From: Pseudoalteromonas sp. S16_S37
GTDB lineage: Bacteria > Pseudomonadota > Gammaproteobacteria > Enterobacterales > Alteromonadaceae
DNA length: 53,153 nt
Assembly: GCF_014694405.1 (NCBI RefSeq)
Contig: NZ_JAAUWV010000029.1
Span: 1-53,153, forward strand
Direction: 5' to 3'
Below, piece by piece: positions 17,974 to 27,125 of this stretch (its first letter is position 1; each line of letters starts with the position of its first letter). The position numbers were made by a program, and so were the translations under genes. Below the pieces are notes generated by a model. That model was not told the origin of the DNA. It did not search any database and saw only the letters and a program-made list of their open reading frames with translations.

Positions 17974-20900
17974 TAACGTCTTCTCCTTGAAGCATTCAAA
18001 GTACTCTTACGAATCGGAACTTGCTTTTCTACATCTCGTAGTGATCTCATTGGTTGCCTTTCTGTGGGCGACAGGTCTGATGGAAAAATAGCATCATTAG
18101 GTGGCTCTTTTATATTTGCTTCAAACCCCTCTAACCACTCTTTTATGTCAGCTCGGATATAATGGTCTAGATCGCCTTCCAGATCCAAAGCACTAATCAG
18201 TTTCAAAGACTCAATCTCACTATCAAAGTTGCCCTTTTGGTAGTAATCCTTTAGTGCTCCAACAGTAGTTAATGCATTTCCTCCATTGTACTCATGAATC
18301 ATAAGTAGCCGAGCCAAGAGTAACCCAGATATTGTTCTATTAAGTACCTGTCTACTTCTCTTGCTTATTGGGATTGGGTCAACAAAACGATCCCCCTGAG
18401 AAACAAATTGTTTAAACGAACGGTAGATACCTGCGTCGCGCTCTCTGCCAATCTTATGAACAACAAATACTAAGCTTGGATAACGGCGACCAACCCGAGC
18501 TGTAGCCTGAATAAACTCTGCAGCTGACAGTGGAATACCTAACATAACCATTACATTCAATCGATCAATATCTACCCCATGAGACATCATTGAGGAAGCA
18601 GCGATTATATGTAGCCTATCATTAAAATTAGACTCAGGATTGTCTAACCTATTCAATATCTTACCGACATCTTTAAAATCCGTTTTACCAGTTAGCGATT
18701 CAATATTTACGTTTCCTTTCACTTCTGAAAGCTGAGTTTCAGCCGAACGAGTTACTGCTTCAAGGTCTCTAATAGTATTTCCGTAAACCACATTAGTCCC
18801 ATATAGAGAAATAAGTTCATCTGCAAACTCTAGCGGAACTCCGATTTCTGAACACATATCTGATGGGTTGTCTTGTAAGCTTCTAATAGCATTCTGTAAC
18901 TCAGCTAAAAGCCTGTCCACTGTGTACTCTATCGTCACTCCTTTAGGCGCTACAGCAATGAATTTCCTCATTTTTTCCGCAGAGTCAGCAGTCCAAAATC
19001 CCGCACCTTCTTTAGGTGGAGGTACAGGGAACACACGCCCTTTACGCCGATAAAGAACATCAACTTGCTTTTCATAGCCAGTTAAAGTTGCTGATGAAGC
19101 AAGTATTTTTGGCTTTCTACCACATAAATCTTGTTCTAGAGAGTCAAAAATAGCCTCATAGTGAGCATCCACAGCACCAAGACTATCTCGCAGAAGGTGA
19201 AGTTCATCCTGTAGCCTAAAAGAAGGTCCAAACCTGTGCTCATCCATACCCAAATCGATGATTTCTCCTTTACAACCGGGAACTAAACACCCGTTAGGCT
19301 TTTTGCTCCTTGGTGCATAGGTATAACCATGCCCTTTGGAACACTTCCCTTTTGGGGCTCCGAGTAAACCTCTCATGGCTGCTTGCATAGATATGGATGC
19401 AGCCTTATCAAGTGTCCCAACAACCACGGTAGGAAGAAATCTATATATTTCTTCATCAACAACATATACAGGTAAAGGCTCCCCCTGCGTCAAACATGAA
19501 CTAGATTCGCACTTATGAATTAGCCTCCAACTGGCATTATCAAAATCCATTGTTATTGATTGCTCATGACAATATGGACAGTGATCAAGTACTTTATATT
19601 GGTTTGGCATATTTGCATCATATCGATCAGGATCGCCTGGCTGCGGGTCGACAGGAATAGAGTTAGGAGTAGCACCATTACCAACAAAAAAACCTAGTGA
19701 AAATCTAGCGCCACCAATTTTGTGCTTCTTCCTCACTATATCAGCCGCAGCGATGGCGTTTGCGAACCTCTGTGTCTGCTGCAAAGATAACATTCTTAAT
19801 GGAAAACGACTCCAAGCGGTTATTCCAGAGCTCTTACCTGTCAAACGATCATAAATAGCCGCCGTAATTAAAAGCCCCAAATAGGTTTCCGTTTTGCCGC
19901 CACCAGTTGCAAACCAAACAACGTCTGCAACTTCTGGTTCAACTTCTTGATCTACTATGGAAGACAAGTTGGCAAGAAGAAAGCCAAACTGAAAACTCCG
20001 CCATGAGGAATATTTGCCATTAGAGCTTAAGCCCATTGCTTCATTCATACATTTAAAAGCCATAAGCAGGTTTTCATTATGCTCAAGTAGAGAAATTCCA
20101 GTTTCTATCCTAGTACATTCAACCGCAAACTCCTTTGCAGCCTCCTTAGCGCTAGCAAAAGCTTCAGGTGACCATTCTTCAATTTTTCTCCGAGTTTCAA
20201 GGGCTGTCTTAGACCAGTTTGATTCTCCCCATTGATACAAATAGCTGAGTAGTTGCCTAGATGATTGCAAAGGTTCATCAGCCAGAGAAGCAAATTCAAG
20301 TGAAGGAGGAACTTCATTCATGTTCCAATACTTAGGTCGATGCTTGTCTACTGTAATTGCATCTTCAGTATGAAAACTCCCATCATCAGCTACTATCACT
20401 CCACAATTTATCCCGTAAGCTGGCACCTTTCTATCATAACGAAAAGAGTCTTCAAGAGCTGATTGAATAAATGACTTTGTGGCTAATCCTTTAATCGACA
20501 TATCAAATTGATAAAAGCGAGTATCTGGTATTTTTGCGCATTCTTTATCTTTCGGAGAAGTATTAACCAGAGTGACAAACAACTCGTATTCTGAATACTG
20601 ATCTTTTTCCACTTCAATTTCTAATGCTGCGGATAACCCTTCAATTCCAATAACTTTTGCTATCTCTGAGGTAAACTTTTCTTCAAGGTGCCTCTTCTTT
20701 CCAACTTGGACTGGAATAGATATGTTCTCAGTGATTGAGATTTTCTGTGATTTAACCCAATCAGCCCCTCTTTTAGATTTCATCCACACATGAAATCCTG
20801 TAGAAACCTCAATATTCCATGTTTCTAAATCCAAATGTTTTGGTTTTAACTTAATACCAAAAGCACACGGTTCTAGCCTCTCGCCTTTTGTTCCCCATTC

Positions 20901-21056
20901 ACTTTCCCTAACAGCTTTTTCTGACTGAATTCTTCCAAGCCAATATTTTCCAGAAGGTTTAACTGTTATTGACTGATCTAAATCTCCACGGCCAACCTTG
21001 GTCATTCGCTGGCCGAGCCATGTCACAAACTTTTCTTGAGCTTCATGTATATTCAT
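17973..21056 (-). CDS. DrmA-like SF2 helicase
   Basis: The start is ATG 21056 (MNIHEAQEKFVTW), because GAAGGAAG lies just before it; the longer frame to 21080 would overlap the sigma gene without a ribosome-binding site. The 1027-residue protein has an N-terminal non-catalytic region (about 1-340). The helicase follows: Walker A ATGGGKTET (about 385), a DELHLL box in QDELHLLRDSLG, SSATLTG, SHGVDID (motif V) and QATARVGRRYP (motif VI). Large helicases of this type paired with DUF1998 are DrmA in DISARM and probably translocate on incoming DNA. It is the middle gene of the sigma-drmA-drmB operon, 13 bp after the sigma stop. No drmC gene follows drmB. Confidence 0.9.
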   Translation of the reverse strand: MNIHEAQEKFVTWLGQRMTKVGRGDLDQSITVKPSGKYWLGRIQSEKAVRESEWGTKGERLEPCAFGIKLKPKHLDLETWNIEVSTGFHVWMKSKRGADWVKSQKISITENISIPVQVGKKRHLEEKFTSEIAKVIGIEGLSAALEIEVEKDQYSEYELFVTLVNTSPKDKECAKIPDTRFYQFDMSIKGLATKSFIQSALEDSFRYDRKVPAYGINCGVIVADDGSFHTEDAITVDKHRPKYWNMNEVPPSLEFASLADEPLQSSRQLLSYLYQWGESNWSKTALETRRKIEEWSPEAFASAKEAAKEFAVECTRIETGISLLEHNENLLMAFKCMNEAMGLSSNGKYSSWRSFQFGFLLANLSSIVDQEVEPEVADVVWFATGGGKTETYLGLLITAAIYDRLTGKSSGITAWSRFPLRMLSLQQTQRFANAIAAADIVRKKHKIGGARFSLGFFVGNGATPNSIPVDPQPGDPDRYDANMPNQYKVLDHCPYCHEQSITMDFDNASWRLIHKCESSSCLTQGEPLPVYVVDEEIYRFLPTVVVGTLDKAASISMQAAMRGLLGAPKGKCSKGHGYTYAPRSKKPNGCLVPGCKGEIIDLGMDEHRFGPSFRLQDELHLLRDSLGAVDAHYEAIFDSLEQDLCGRKPKILASSATLTGYEKQVDVLYRRKGRVFPVPPPKEGAGFWTADSAEKMRKFIAVAPKGVTIEYTVDRLLAELQNAIRSLQDNPSDMCSEIGVPLEFADELISLYGTNVVYGNTIRDLEAVTRSAETQLSEVKGNVNIESLTGKTDFKDVGKILNRLDNPESNFNDRLHIIAASSMMSHGVDIDRLNVMVMLGIPLSAAEFIQATARVGRRYPSLVFVVHKIGRERDAGIYRSFKQFVSQGDRFVDPIPISKRSRQVLNRTISGLLLARLLMIHEYNGGNALTTVGALKDYYQKGNFDSEIESLKLISALDLEGDLDHYIRADIKEWLEGFEANIKEPPNDAIFPSDLSPTERQPMRSLRDVEKQVPIRKSTLNASRRRR

Positions 21057-21069
21057 GTAGCTTCCTTCT

Positions 21070-22251
21070 CTATAAATCATCTAAAAAGTTATTTTTTAAA
21101 ACAGAAGCACTACTTGGTCGCCGGAGTTTTTTCAAAGCTTCAGCTTCAATCTGTCTAATTCGTTCTCGAGTAACACCAAACTTTTTGCCAATACACTCTA
21201 AAGTTTCCTCATCTTGAGATTCAGTCAATCCAAAACGATATTTAAGAACCTCGATTTCTTTTTCTTTCAATATCGACAAGTGCTTTTTTAGTCCTGAAAC
21301 TAATTGTTGTGTGTTCATTACCTCTTCCGGTGAAGGAATTTCTGCAACTAGTATGTCTTTTAATGATTGCCCTCCTTCAGCCTTTGATTCATCAAGAGAG
21401 CTTGGTTGCATAGACGAAATTGCCCAGCAGAACTGGACGTCTGCAACGTCCCAGTTTAGTTCTTCCGCGACTTCTTTAGGCGAAGGGGTTTTGCCATAAT
21501 TCAGAGCTGATAAACAAGCGACAGCTTTTCTATACTGAAGAATCTTTTTGTGCATATGCACAGGTACTCTAATCGTTAAGCCTTTATCTATGATCGACCT
21601 TTCTATTGCCTGTCTAATCCACCAAACTGCATATGTTGAGAACTTGTATCCAAGGTTAGGGTCAAATTTATCCACAGCTTTACTTAACCCAATTACTCCT
21701 TCTTGAAAAAGGTCTTCAATAGTGAGTTCAGCATGAACAGTAAAAAAGGATGCAACCTTTCTCACTAGCCTTAAATTAGCAAGCATCATGACTTGCTTAG
21801 CGTTTTTCCCATTTTCGAGAATTGTATTCGCGTGCTCACTTGAGTTCAGGTTTTCTTCCGCTACTCTGATCCCCAACTGTATAGCTCTACCTAACTTAAT
21901 TTCTTCTTCTTTAGACAAAAGATCATAGTTATCAATAAATCGGAAACCTGACAATTCAGCCGCAACAGTGCTACCTTTTTGGTCATTTGTCTCATCAATT
22001 TCAGCCCATTCAACTGGTACATCAAGAGATATTAGTGTTTCAATAACTATCGCACTTTCATCTGCGGTCAAACCTCTTTGCAAAAAGATTCTTGTGAGTT
22101 GAGTTTGCGCTATTCTCTCCTCTGTTCTCTCAAAATCTCCAATTAAGTCTTTGATAGTTTTATCTACTAAATCACTTCTCATTCTGTTCCTTGCAAGAGT
22201 GTCCATAAAATGTAGACTTCGCCCACGAAGCTCTCGGCCATCAGTGCTCAT
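21070..22251 (-). CDS. Sigma-70-family RNA polymerase sigma factor inside the defence operon
   Basis: The 393-residue protein has a novel N-terminus (1-100) and then the sigma core. Region 1.2 lies around 108-135 (DLLSKEEEIKLGRAIQLG). Region 2 reads VRKVASFF, DLFQEGVIGLSKAVDKFDP, GYKFSTYAVWWIRQAIE. Region 3 starts RVPVHMHKKI, and region 4 ends GVTRERIRQIEAEALKKLRR. Region 2 is close to RpoD, including the DNA-melting aromatic cluster, so it should bind core polymerase and open promoters. It is the first gene of an operon with drmA and drmB. A sigma factor is not a known DISARM part. It may switch on the island's own promoters or respond to phage. The ribosome-binding site is weak. Its promoter must lie in the 72 bp 22252-22323. 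Confidence 0.9.
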   Translation of the reverse strand: MSTDGRELRGRSLHFMDTLARNRMRSDLVDKTIKDLIGDFERTEERIAQTQLTRIFLQRGLTADESAIVIETLISLDVPVEWAEIDETNDQKGSTVAAELSGFRFIDNYDLLSKEEEIKLGRAIQLGIRVAEENLNSSEHANTILENGKNAKQVMMLANLRLVRKVASFFTVHAELTIEDLFQEGVIGLSKAVDKFDPNLGYKFSTYAVWWIRQAIERSIIDKGLTIRVPVHMHKKILQYRKAVACLSALNYGKTPSPKEVAEELNWDVADVQFCWAISSMQPSSLDESKAEGGQSLKDILVAEIPSPEEVMNTQQLVSGLKKHLSILKEKEIEVLKYRFGLTESQDEETLECIGKKFGVTRERIRQIEAEALKKLRRPSSASVLKNNFLDDL

Positions 22252-22323
22252 CTATAAGTTGATAAACAATAAATATAGCTACTCTGTAATCACTCACACT
22301 ACGCTTACTTATTCATAGTTTGT

Positions 22324-23949
22324 TTAATCATATCTCTCAAAGGCTTGTATAAGCCGCTCAGCCCACCTTTCTATCTTTTCCTCGGTCAGCTTTCCTTTAT
22401 CTTTTGAAGGCTGATGCGACACACTCTTGTGATTGCCTTCACCAACCAGCGCATCAAAGTATTTCTTTGGCCAGCAGAATTGGTTGCTGAGCAATCTTCT
22501 TTCTATCTCCGGTATAAAGTCTCGTAACTTGCCTTTTGGCGCTAATGCTCGCGCTGAAATCACTTTGGTGGCAATGGAGGCTTTGCCATCGGAGGTATCC
22601 ACCTCTAGTAAGAAATAACCTTCGCTTTGATGTTCAATCTTTACAATAGCCATACATCTAGGCGAACCGTCTACCATAAGGTGACTCTCGCTGCGCCCCA
22701 CTTCTGGCAGCTTGCGAACGATGGGCTTACTTTGTTTAACACCGTGCTCTTTTTCTAATATCTCCAGCATTTTGAAGAAACTATCGAATTTGTTGAGATA
22801 TAAATCGGCGTTGTCGGTTAAGTCATCTAAACCATTGATGGCGGCTCTGGGTGTATCGCCTCGCGAATTTGGATCGTCGGTGCTTACGGCAGGTGGTAAG
22901 TTGTTGGGTTTATCTTCGTCTTCTTTACCACCAGGGCTTTTTCTAGGCTGTGCATTGACTTTACGAGTGCGTGGCACCCTGTTGTATATTCGCTGTGTCG
23001 CATCACAGAATATCAATGCAGACTCGTTATCTTCGCTACCGTCGCTGTTTTCATCGATTTCTCGCTGTGTAGGCAGTTGTGGGTAGGTACCGCCTTTTCC
23101 TTTACCCGAACCTGGTTTATTTTCGGTGAAATCTGGATGTGAAAAGCCAACATCCGAAATATCAGGGAAGAACAAACCATCTAACAATTCTATACGATTG
23201 ATAAACCATGTGCTTTCATCACGTGACTTCCAGCCTCTTGCCGCTACTTTTACACCCTTGAGCTGGGGTGGGTCGAATCGAAACGTCCAACGCTCAACGT
23301 TAGGTGCCCTAACTCGCTCTTGCGAAAAATACTGATAGATACTGTTAAACGCGTTTTTAATGTCACTGTTTAGTAATAACCAAGCGATTTGATGTCTAAA
23401 CCCTTCATTATCAAACAGTACTTTTGGGCATAATGTTGTTGGTAAGGCGTTGATCACAAGATCTAAAGGAAACTCTTTATCATCGTTGTTTGGGTGGTGG
23501 TCAACGTAAAACTCTAAGTCGAGTGCACTGTTAATGAGTGCGGCGTTTGCCAGATAGTTGTTTGTAAAAAACAACGCTCTGGCCAGTTCCAACTGTGGCA
23601 AGTAAATGGTTTTGCCTGCACTTTCAAACACAAAGCATTTTTGCGATTGCTCTTCGCTCAGCTTATACGTCACTAAAGCGCTGTCGCCCACCGTGGCGGT
23701 TTGCCAAAATGCACGGTCGGGTAAAGTAAATTTAATCGGGAAGCCCGGAGGGGTGGCATCAACTGTTTGGTTTAGTACGACTTGTCGGCTTAAATAGGGA
23801 AGCTGGCTAAACTTAAGGGCTTTGCGAGTGGATTGCTTAAAACGAACACCAATATCCCACGTTTTGCGGTTATTGTATTTAAACAGATTGCCTATCGCCT
23901 GTATTCTGGCGTTGTCTGGTAGTGTTTTAAATCTATCAACTTGGTTCAT
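22324..23949 (-). CDS. tnsE: Tn7 transposition protein TnsE
   Basis: The 541-residue protein is close in length to TnsE of Tn7 (538) and the last gene of the tnsABCDE operon. Its start overlaps the tnsD end by 14 bp. TnsE directs transposition to conjugating plasmids by binding DNA with recessed 3' ends and the beta sliding clamp on the lagging strand. Here the N-terminal half includes LPYLSRQVVLNQ and a central acidic, low-complexity linker (DENSDGSEDNES). The C-terminal domain reads RKLPEVGRSESHLMVDGSPR and continues to LIQAFERYD. There are no catalytic residues to check; identification rests on context, length and TnsE-like sequence. Its presence makes this a two-pathway Tn7. Confidence 0.85.
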   Translation of the reverse strand: MNQVDRFKTLPDNARIQAIGNLFKYNNRKTWDIGVRFKQSTRKALKFSQLPYLSRQVVLNQTVDATPPGFPIKFTLPDRAFWQTATVGDSALVTYKLSEEQSQKCFVFESAGKTIYLPQLELARALFFTNNYLANAALINSALDLEFYVDHHPNNDDKEFPLDLVINALPTTLCPKVLFDNEGFRHQIAWLLLNSDIKNAFNSIYQYFSQERVRAPNVERWTFRFDPPQLKGVKVAARGWKSRDESTWFINRIELLDGLFFPDISDVGFSHPDFTENKPGSGKGKGGTYPQLPTQREIDENSDGSEDNESALIFCDATQRIYNRVPRTRKVNAQPRKSPGGKEDEDKPNNLPPAVSTDDPNSRGDTPRAAINGLDDLTDNADLYLNKFDSFFKMLEILEKEHGVKQSKPIVRKLPEVGRSESHLMVDGSPRCMAIVKIEHQSEGYFLLEVDTSDGKASIATKVISARALAPKGKLRDFIPEIERRLLSNQFCWPKKYFDALVGEGNHKSVSHQPSKDKGKLTEEKIERWAERLIQAFERYD

Positions 23950-25453
23950 ACTTTACTGCAAATCCTAGCAATTGCGACGCGAGTGGTCGGGTCCTTTTCT
24001 CGTTTAGCCCTGCCATACGTTCAATTCGCCAAGTTCTGTGTATTTGATGTTTTGCAATACAACGAATACATGCCACAGCGATACGACGGCATTGGTATTC
24101 CTCTATAGTTTCACAATATTTATTAAAAAACAATTTACATAACGGCAACTTTTCTAAGTATTTGATCTGAGACAAAGGGATGTGTGCATGGGTAACTAGC
24201 CAAGTTACTGTATGACGGCTTGCACCAAGCTGAGTTTCTACTTTATTAATCAGTGAAATAAGTTGCCTTACGTATTTTTTGTCTCGTTTTGACCAATCAA
24301 CTCGGTCTGTTTTTGCAACTTTTGGCTTAGCTGAGTCTTGATTAAATTGCATCAACCATTGTTTATCATGCCGATATAACCATGTGTACAGGTGAGCAAA
24401 ACCGTTTTGCCTCGCGTCTTTAACGCCAAACTTGGCTGTAGCGTGTTGCCACTTTGCGCGACGAGTTTGGTCAACCACCACAGGCTCAGTGCTCAAGGCC
24501 ATTTCATCGTATGGGGTATGCGGCAATGCTGAAGCTGTAGTGAGTATGTTCGCTATATCCAACTGCTGCTCATAGCATGCTTGCCATACCAATAGGTGCT
24601 GAAGGTAGCTAAAGGATTTTCTGTGCTTTCTAAACAAACACTTCAACCAATTACTTTCATCCACTTTGCTTAAGTTGAGCCCAAAGCTTGCTAGGGTATG
24701 ACTGCCCCAATACCCTAAAACCAATTGTGCGATCAGCTCGTGCTCAACCAGCTTCCCCCTAACAAACCCCAGCTGATAAGCCAAATGATGATAAAAATAA
24801 CGCCATTGCAACGGATGTATATGGTGCTCTGACAAGTTCAGCAACTGCTGCGCATATTCCGCTAGTAATGTGATTTTGTGGTTTGTTTGATTTGGATTTA
24901 AATGCAAAAGCACATGAGGACTTAGCGCAATAAATTGGTGCCTATGCAACTCGCTTATCAAAATAGGGCTGTTTATCAATTGCATGCCATGCTCTGCACA
25001 TATCGATAAACCTGGCAGTTGCCAGCGCCGTGTCCAAAAAGGCTCGCCATATTGTTCTATTTGCGTTGTTACGCACAATGGGCAGTAACGCAGATAGTGT
25101 GGGCTTTTAACTTTAGATGCAGCTTTGCCTAGTTGTACTTCTGCCGAGTGCCTGCAATCAGTCAGCAACTCATGTTTAGCTTGAGCTTCAATCTTGGGAT
25201 GCACAAAAGGTGAGTACAACGGAAAAAGCGTATGCCTCTGTAACAGCTTATATGGTTTTAAATCAGCGTTACCTTGATAATGAGCGGAGATCTGCGATAA
25301 ATGCCCTTGAAAGGCTACTGAGGCGATTATTTGGCGGTTTTGGAATACCTCATCAAGCAATTGCTTGGGTGACGTGATGCCTGCATGTACGCCGTACCTT
25401 GCGATGACGCTATACAGCAGCTCATCAGGGTAAGGTACGGGTAAACAGGCCAT
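23936..25453 (-). CDS. tnsD: Tn7 target selector TnsD (TniQ family)
   Basis: The 505-residue protein (TnsD of Tn7 has 508) opens MACLPVPYPDELLYSVIARY, the TniQ signature. It carries the CCCH zinc finger YCPLC (about residue 120) with CAEHG about 30 residues later. TnsD binds the 3' coding end of glmS and recruits TnsC so that insertion occurs just downstream. The element sits exactly there, so this protein is probably functional. Basic segments such as KTDRVDWSKRDKKYVRQLI are candidate DNA-binding helices. It starts two bases after the tnsC stop, and its 3' end overlaps tnsE. Confidence 0.95.
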   Translation of the reverse strand: MACLPVPYPDELLYSVIARYGVHAGITSPKQLLDEVFQNRQIIASVAFQGHLSQISAHYQGNADLKPYKLLQRHTLFPLYSPFVHPKIEAQAKHELLTDCRHSAEVQLGKAASKVKSPHYLRYCPLCVTTQIEQYGEPFWTRRWQLPGLSICAEHGMQLINSPILISELHRHQFIALSPHVLLHLNPNQTNHKITLLAEYAQQLLNLSEHHIHPLQWRYFYHHLAYQLGFVRGKLVEHELIAQLVLGYWGSHTLASFGLNLSKVDESNWLKCLFRKHRKSFSYLQHLLVWQACYEQQLDIANILTTASALPHTPYDEMALSTEPVVVDQTRRAKWQHATAKFGVKDARQNGFAHLYTWLYRHDKQWLMQFNQDSAKPKVAKTDRVDWSKRDKKYVRQLISLINKVETQLGASRHTVTWLVTHAHIPLSQIKYLEKLPLCKLFFNKYCETIEEYQCRRIAVACIRCIAKHQIHRTWRIERMAGLNEKRTRPLASQLLGFAVKYEPS

Positions 25454-25454
25454 G

Positions 25455-27125
25455 CTACACGCTTTGTTTAAGCCAAGCGGTCATATCAAAAATCTTTCCT
25501 TGTTGTTTGTAGTATTGATAAAGCTCACCCGATTGCTTTTTGTGTTGAGAATAGCCAAAACGCAAATCGTCACTCGGCAGTGTATGCCAGTCTTTTGGCT
25601 TGATGAGCACTGGCTTTTCTTTGAACTCCTCCACTTCGTCTGGCGTTTGCTCATACCATTCAAGAACGAGTGGAATAAGCGCTCTTACCTGCAGGTTTGG
25701 GTGATCTTTAATGGCTTTTTGCACTAATGGTACCAATAACTCTGATTCACACCCCATGCCTAGCAAAAGGTTATAAAGCCTCATGGCCTCTGAGTCGCTC
25801 GCAAAAGGGAGTGTGTCTGACTTAGCAGCGGCAACTTCAGAGATCTGCTGACTGAGTTCCAACAACCGCTTATCAATCTCTTTGTATTTTAAGTCTGAAT
25901 ACTTGGCAATGCTCTTTGCTTTACCAGACTTGAGCGCTTCAATCATGGGATGGATCGGCTGTAATTCAGATTCATACACCTTCAAAAATAGTTTTGAAGA
26001 TAGCCGTTCAACGCCAGTAATAATGGCGCGTAGTTGTGCAAGCACGAATAACTTAACCACAATATCTAACACACCTTGTGACAGCTCAAACCAAGTATTG
26101 CGGATCTCTTCTGTGAGCGGTTCATCGCGGTGAATAAGCCATTGGTATTGCCACAGCTTGTCAGTCAACAACCGCCACTCTGTTGGCTTTGGTTTACCTG
26201 TTGCTTTATCGATTCGATTTTTGTGCTGTGGCAGGGGCTCCCACACCATAGAGCCAATGCCAGTACTGCGCCTTGCAGACTGCAACTCTAGTTCGAATAT
26301 GGGCCTTGCTTTGGGAGTCCCCACTAAAATCACCGGCACACCAATAATATTCACCAAAGCCACAAAGAACTCGAGCATGCGTTCTTGCCCTTCTTTTTGC
26401 TTTCGAGCCAACCTTTGAACTTCATCAATCACTAACACGCCTATAGCATATTGATTGGCGACTTGTCCCATAAATGCTAAAAGCACTTCGGGACTATGCC
26501 GCTTATAGCAATACCTTTCTGTGAGTTTAGTATTTAGATGCTTATCAACCTCTTGAAAGAAATTTAAACATAGGCTTTTTAATGACCCATCCACGGGGCA
26601 TTCGATACGCAAATAGGTAAGCTGGTACGTATTATATTTTTCGTGATAAATCGCTTGTGGGTAGGTGGCTAATATTCTTAGCACGCTGGAGCTTTTACCA
26701 CACCCAGAGCAACCGATAAGTGACAAGCAACGTGCCGTAGAGGGCGCTTCGGCAAAACGAAAACTGCTTATATCGCCCGTCATCAAGCGCTCGTAACCGT
26801 TTTGCAAGTGTTGCTGTAGCTGGCCAGTTGCAATATTTCTGGCTACATAGCCGCCGCGGATCATCAGCGCTATTTTTTCCTCAAGCGCCACATGCATCGA
26901 AAGCGGTTGAAAAAAGTCATCAAGCAAACCACATAACTCGTGAGCACGCTGCCTTGCGTCTAAATAACCTGCCGCTGGGCTGTATTTTACTTTACCCTCC
27001 AGCTTAGTTTTTAGCTCTTCAATTTTGTTCACTTTTGGTAGCGCTTCAATAAACGGGTTGCCTTTATAACGCTCGATCTCAGACTCCTGATACACCGCGC
27101 GGAAGATATTAGAGGGTAAAGTCAT
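25455..27125 (-). CDS. tnsC: Tn7 AAA+ regulator TnsC
   Basis: The 556-residue protein (555 in Tn7) has Walker A GCSGCGKSS (about 138-146) and Walker B VLVIDEVQRL with sensor ILVGTPKA downstream. TnsC uses ATP to form a filament on target DNA marked by TnsD or TnsE, and it activates the TnsAB transposase and blocks repeated insertion nearby (immunity). The N- and C-terminal parts contact TnsD and TnsA. Its ATG overlaps the tnsB stop (ATGA). The family is certain and nothing is missing. Confidence 0.96.
   Translation of the reverse strand: MTLPSNIFRAVYQESEIERYKGNPFIEALPKVNKIEELKTKLEGKVKYSPAAGYLDARQRAHELCGLLDDFFQPLSMHVALEEKIALMIRGGYVARNIATGQLQQHLQNGYERLMTGDISSFRFAEAPSTARCLSLIGCSGCGKSSSVLRILATYPQAIYHEKYNTYQLTYLRIECPVDGSLKSLCLNFFQEVDKHLNTKLTERYCYKRHSPEVLLAFMGQVANQYAIGVLVIDEVQRLARKQKEGQERMLEFFVALVNIIGVPVILVGTPKARPIFELELQSARRSTGIGSMVWEPLPQHKNRIDKATGKPKPTEWRLLTDKLWQYQWLIHRDEPLTEEIRNTWFELSQGVLDIVVKLFVLAQLRAIITGVERLSSKLFLKVYESELQPIHPMIEALKSGKAKSIAKYSDLKYKEIDKRLLELSQQISEVAAAKSDTLPFASDSEAMRLYNLLLGMGCESELLVPLVQKAIKDHPNLQVRALIPLVLEWYEQTPDEVEEFKEKPVLIKPKDWHTLPSDDLRFGYSQHKKQSGELYQYYKQQGKIFDMTAWLKQSV

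Noticed and set aside
21057..21080. Longer start for the DrmA-like gene
   Set aside because: It would overlap the sigma gene end, whereas ATG 21056 has a strong ribosome-binding site.
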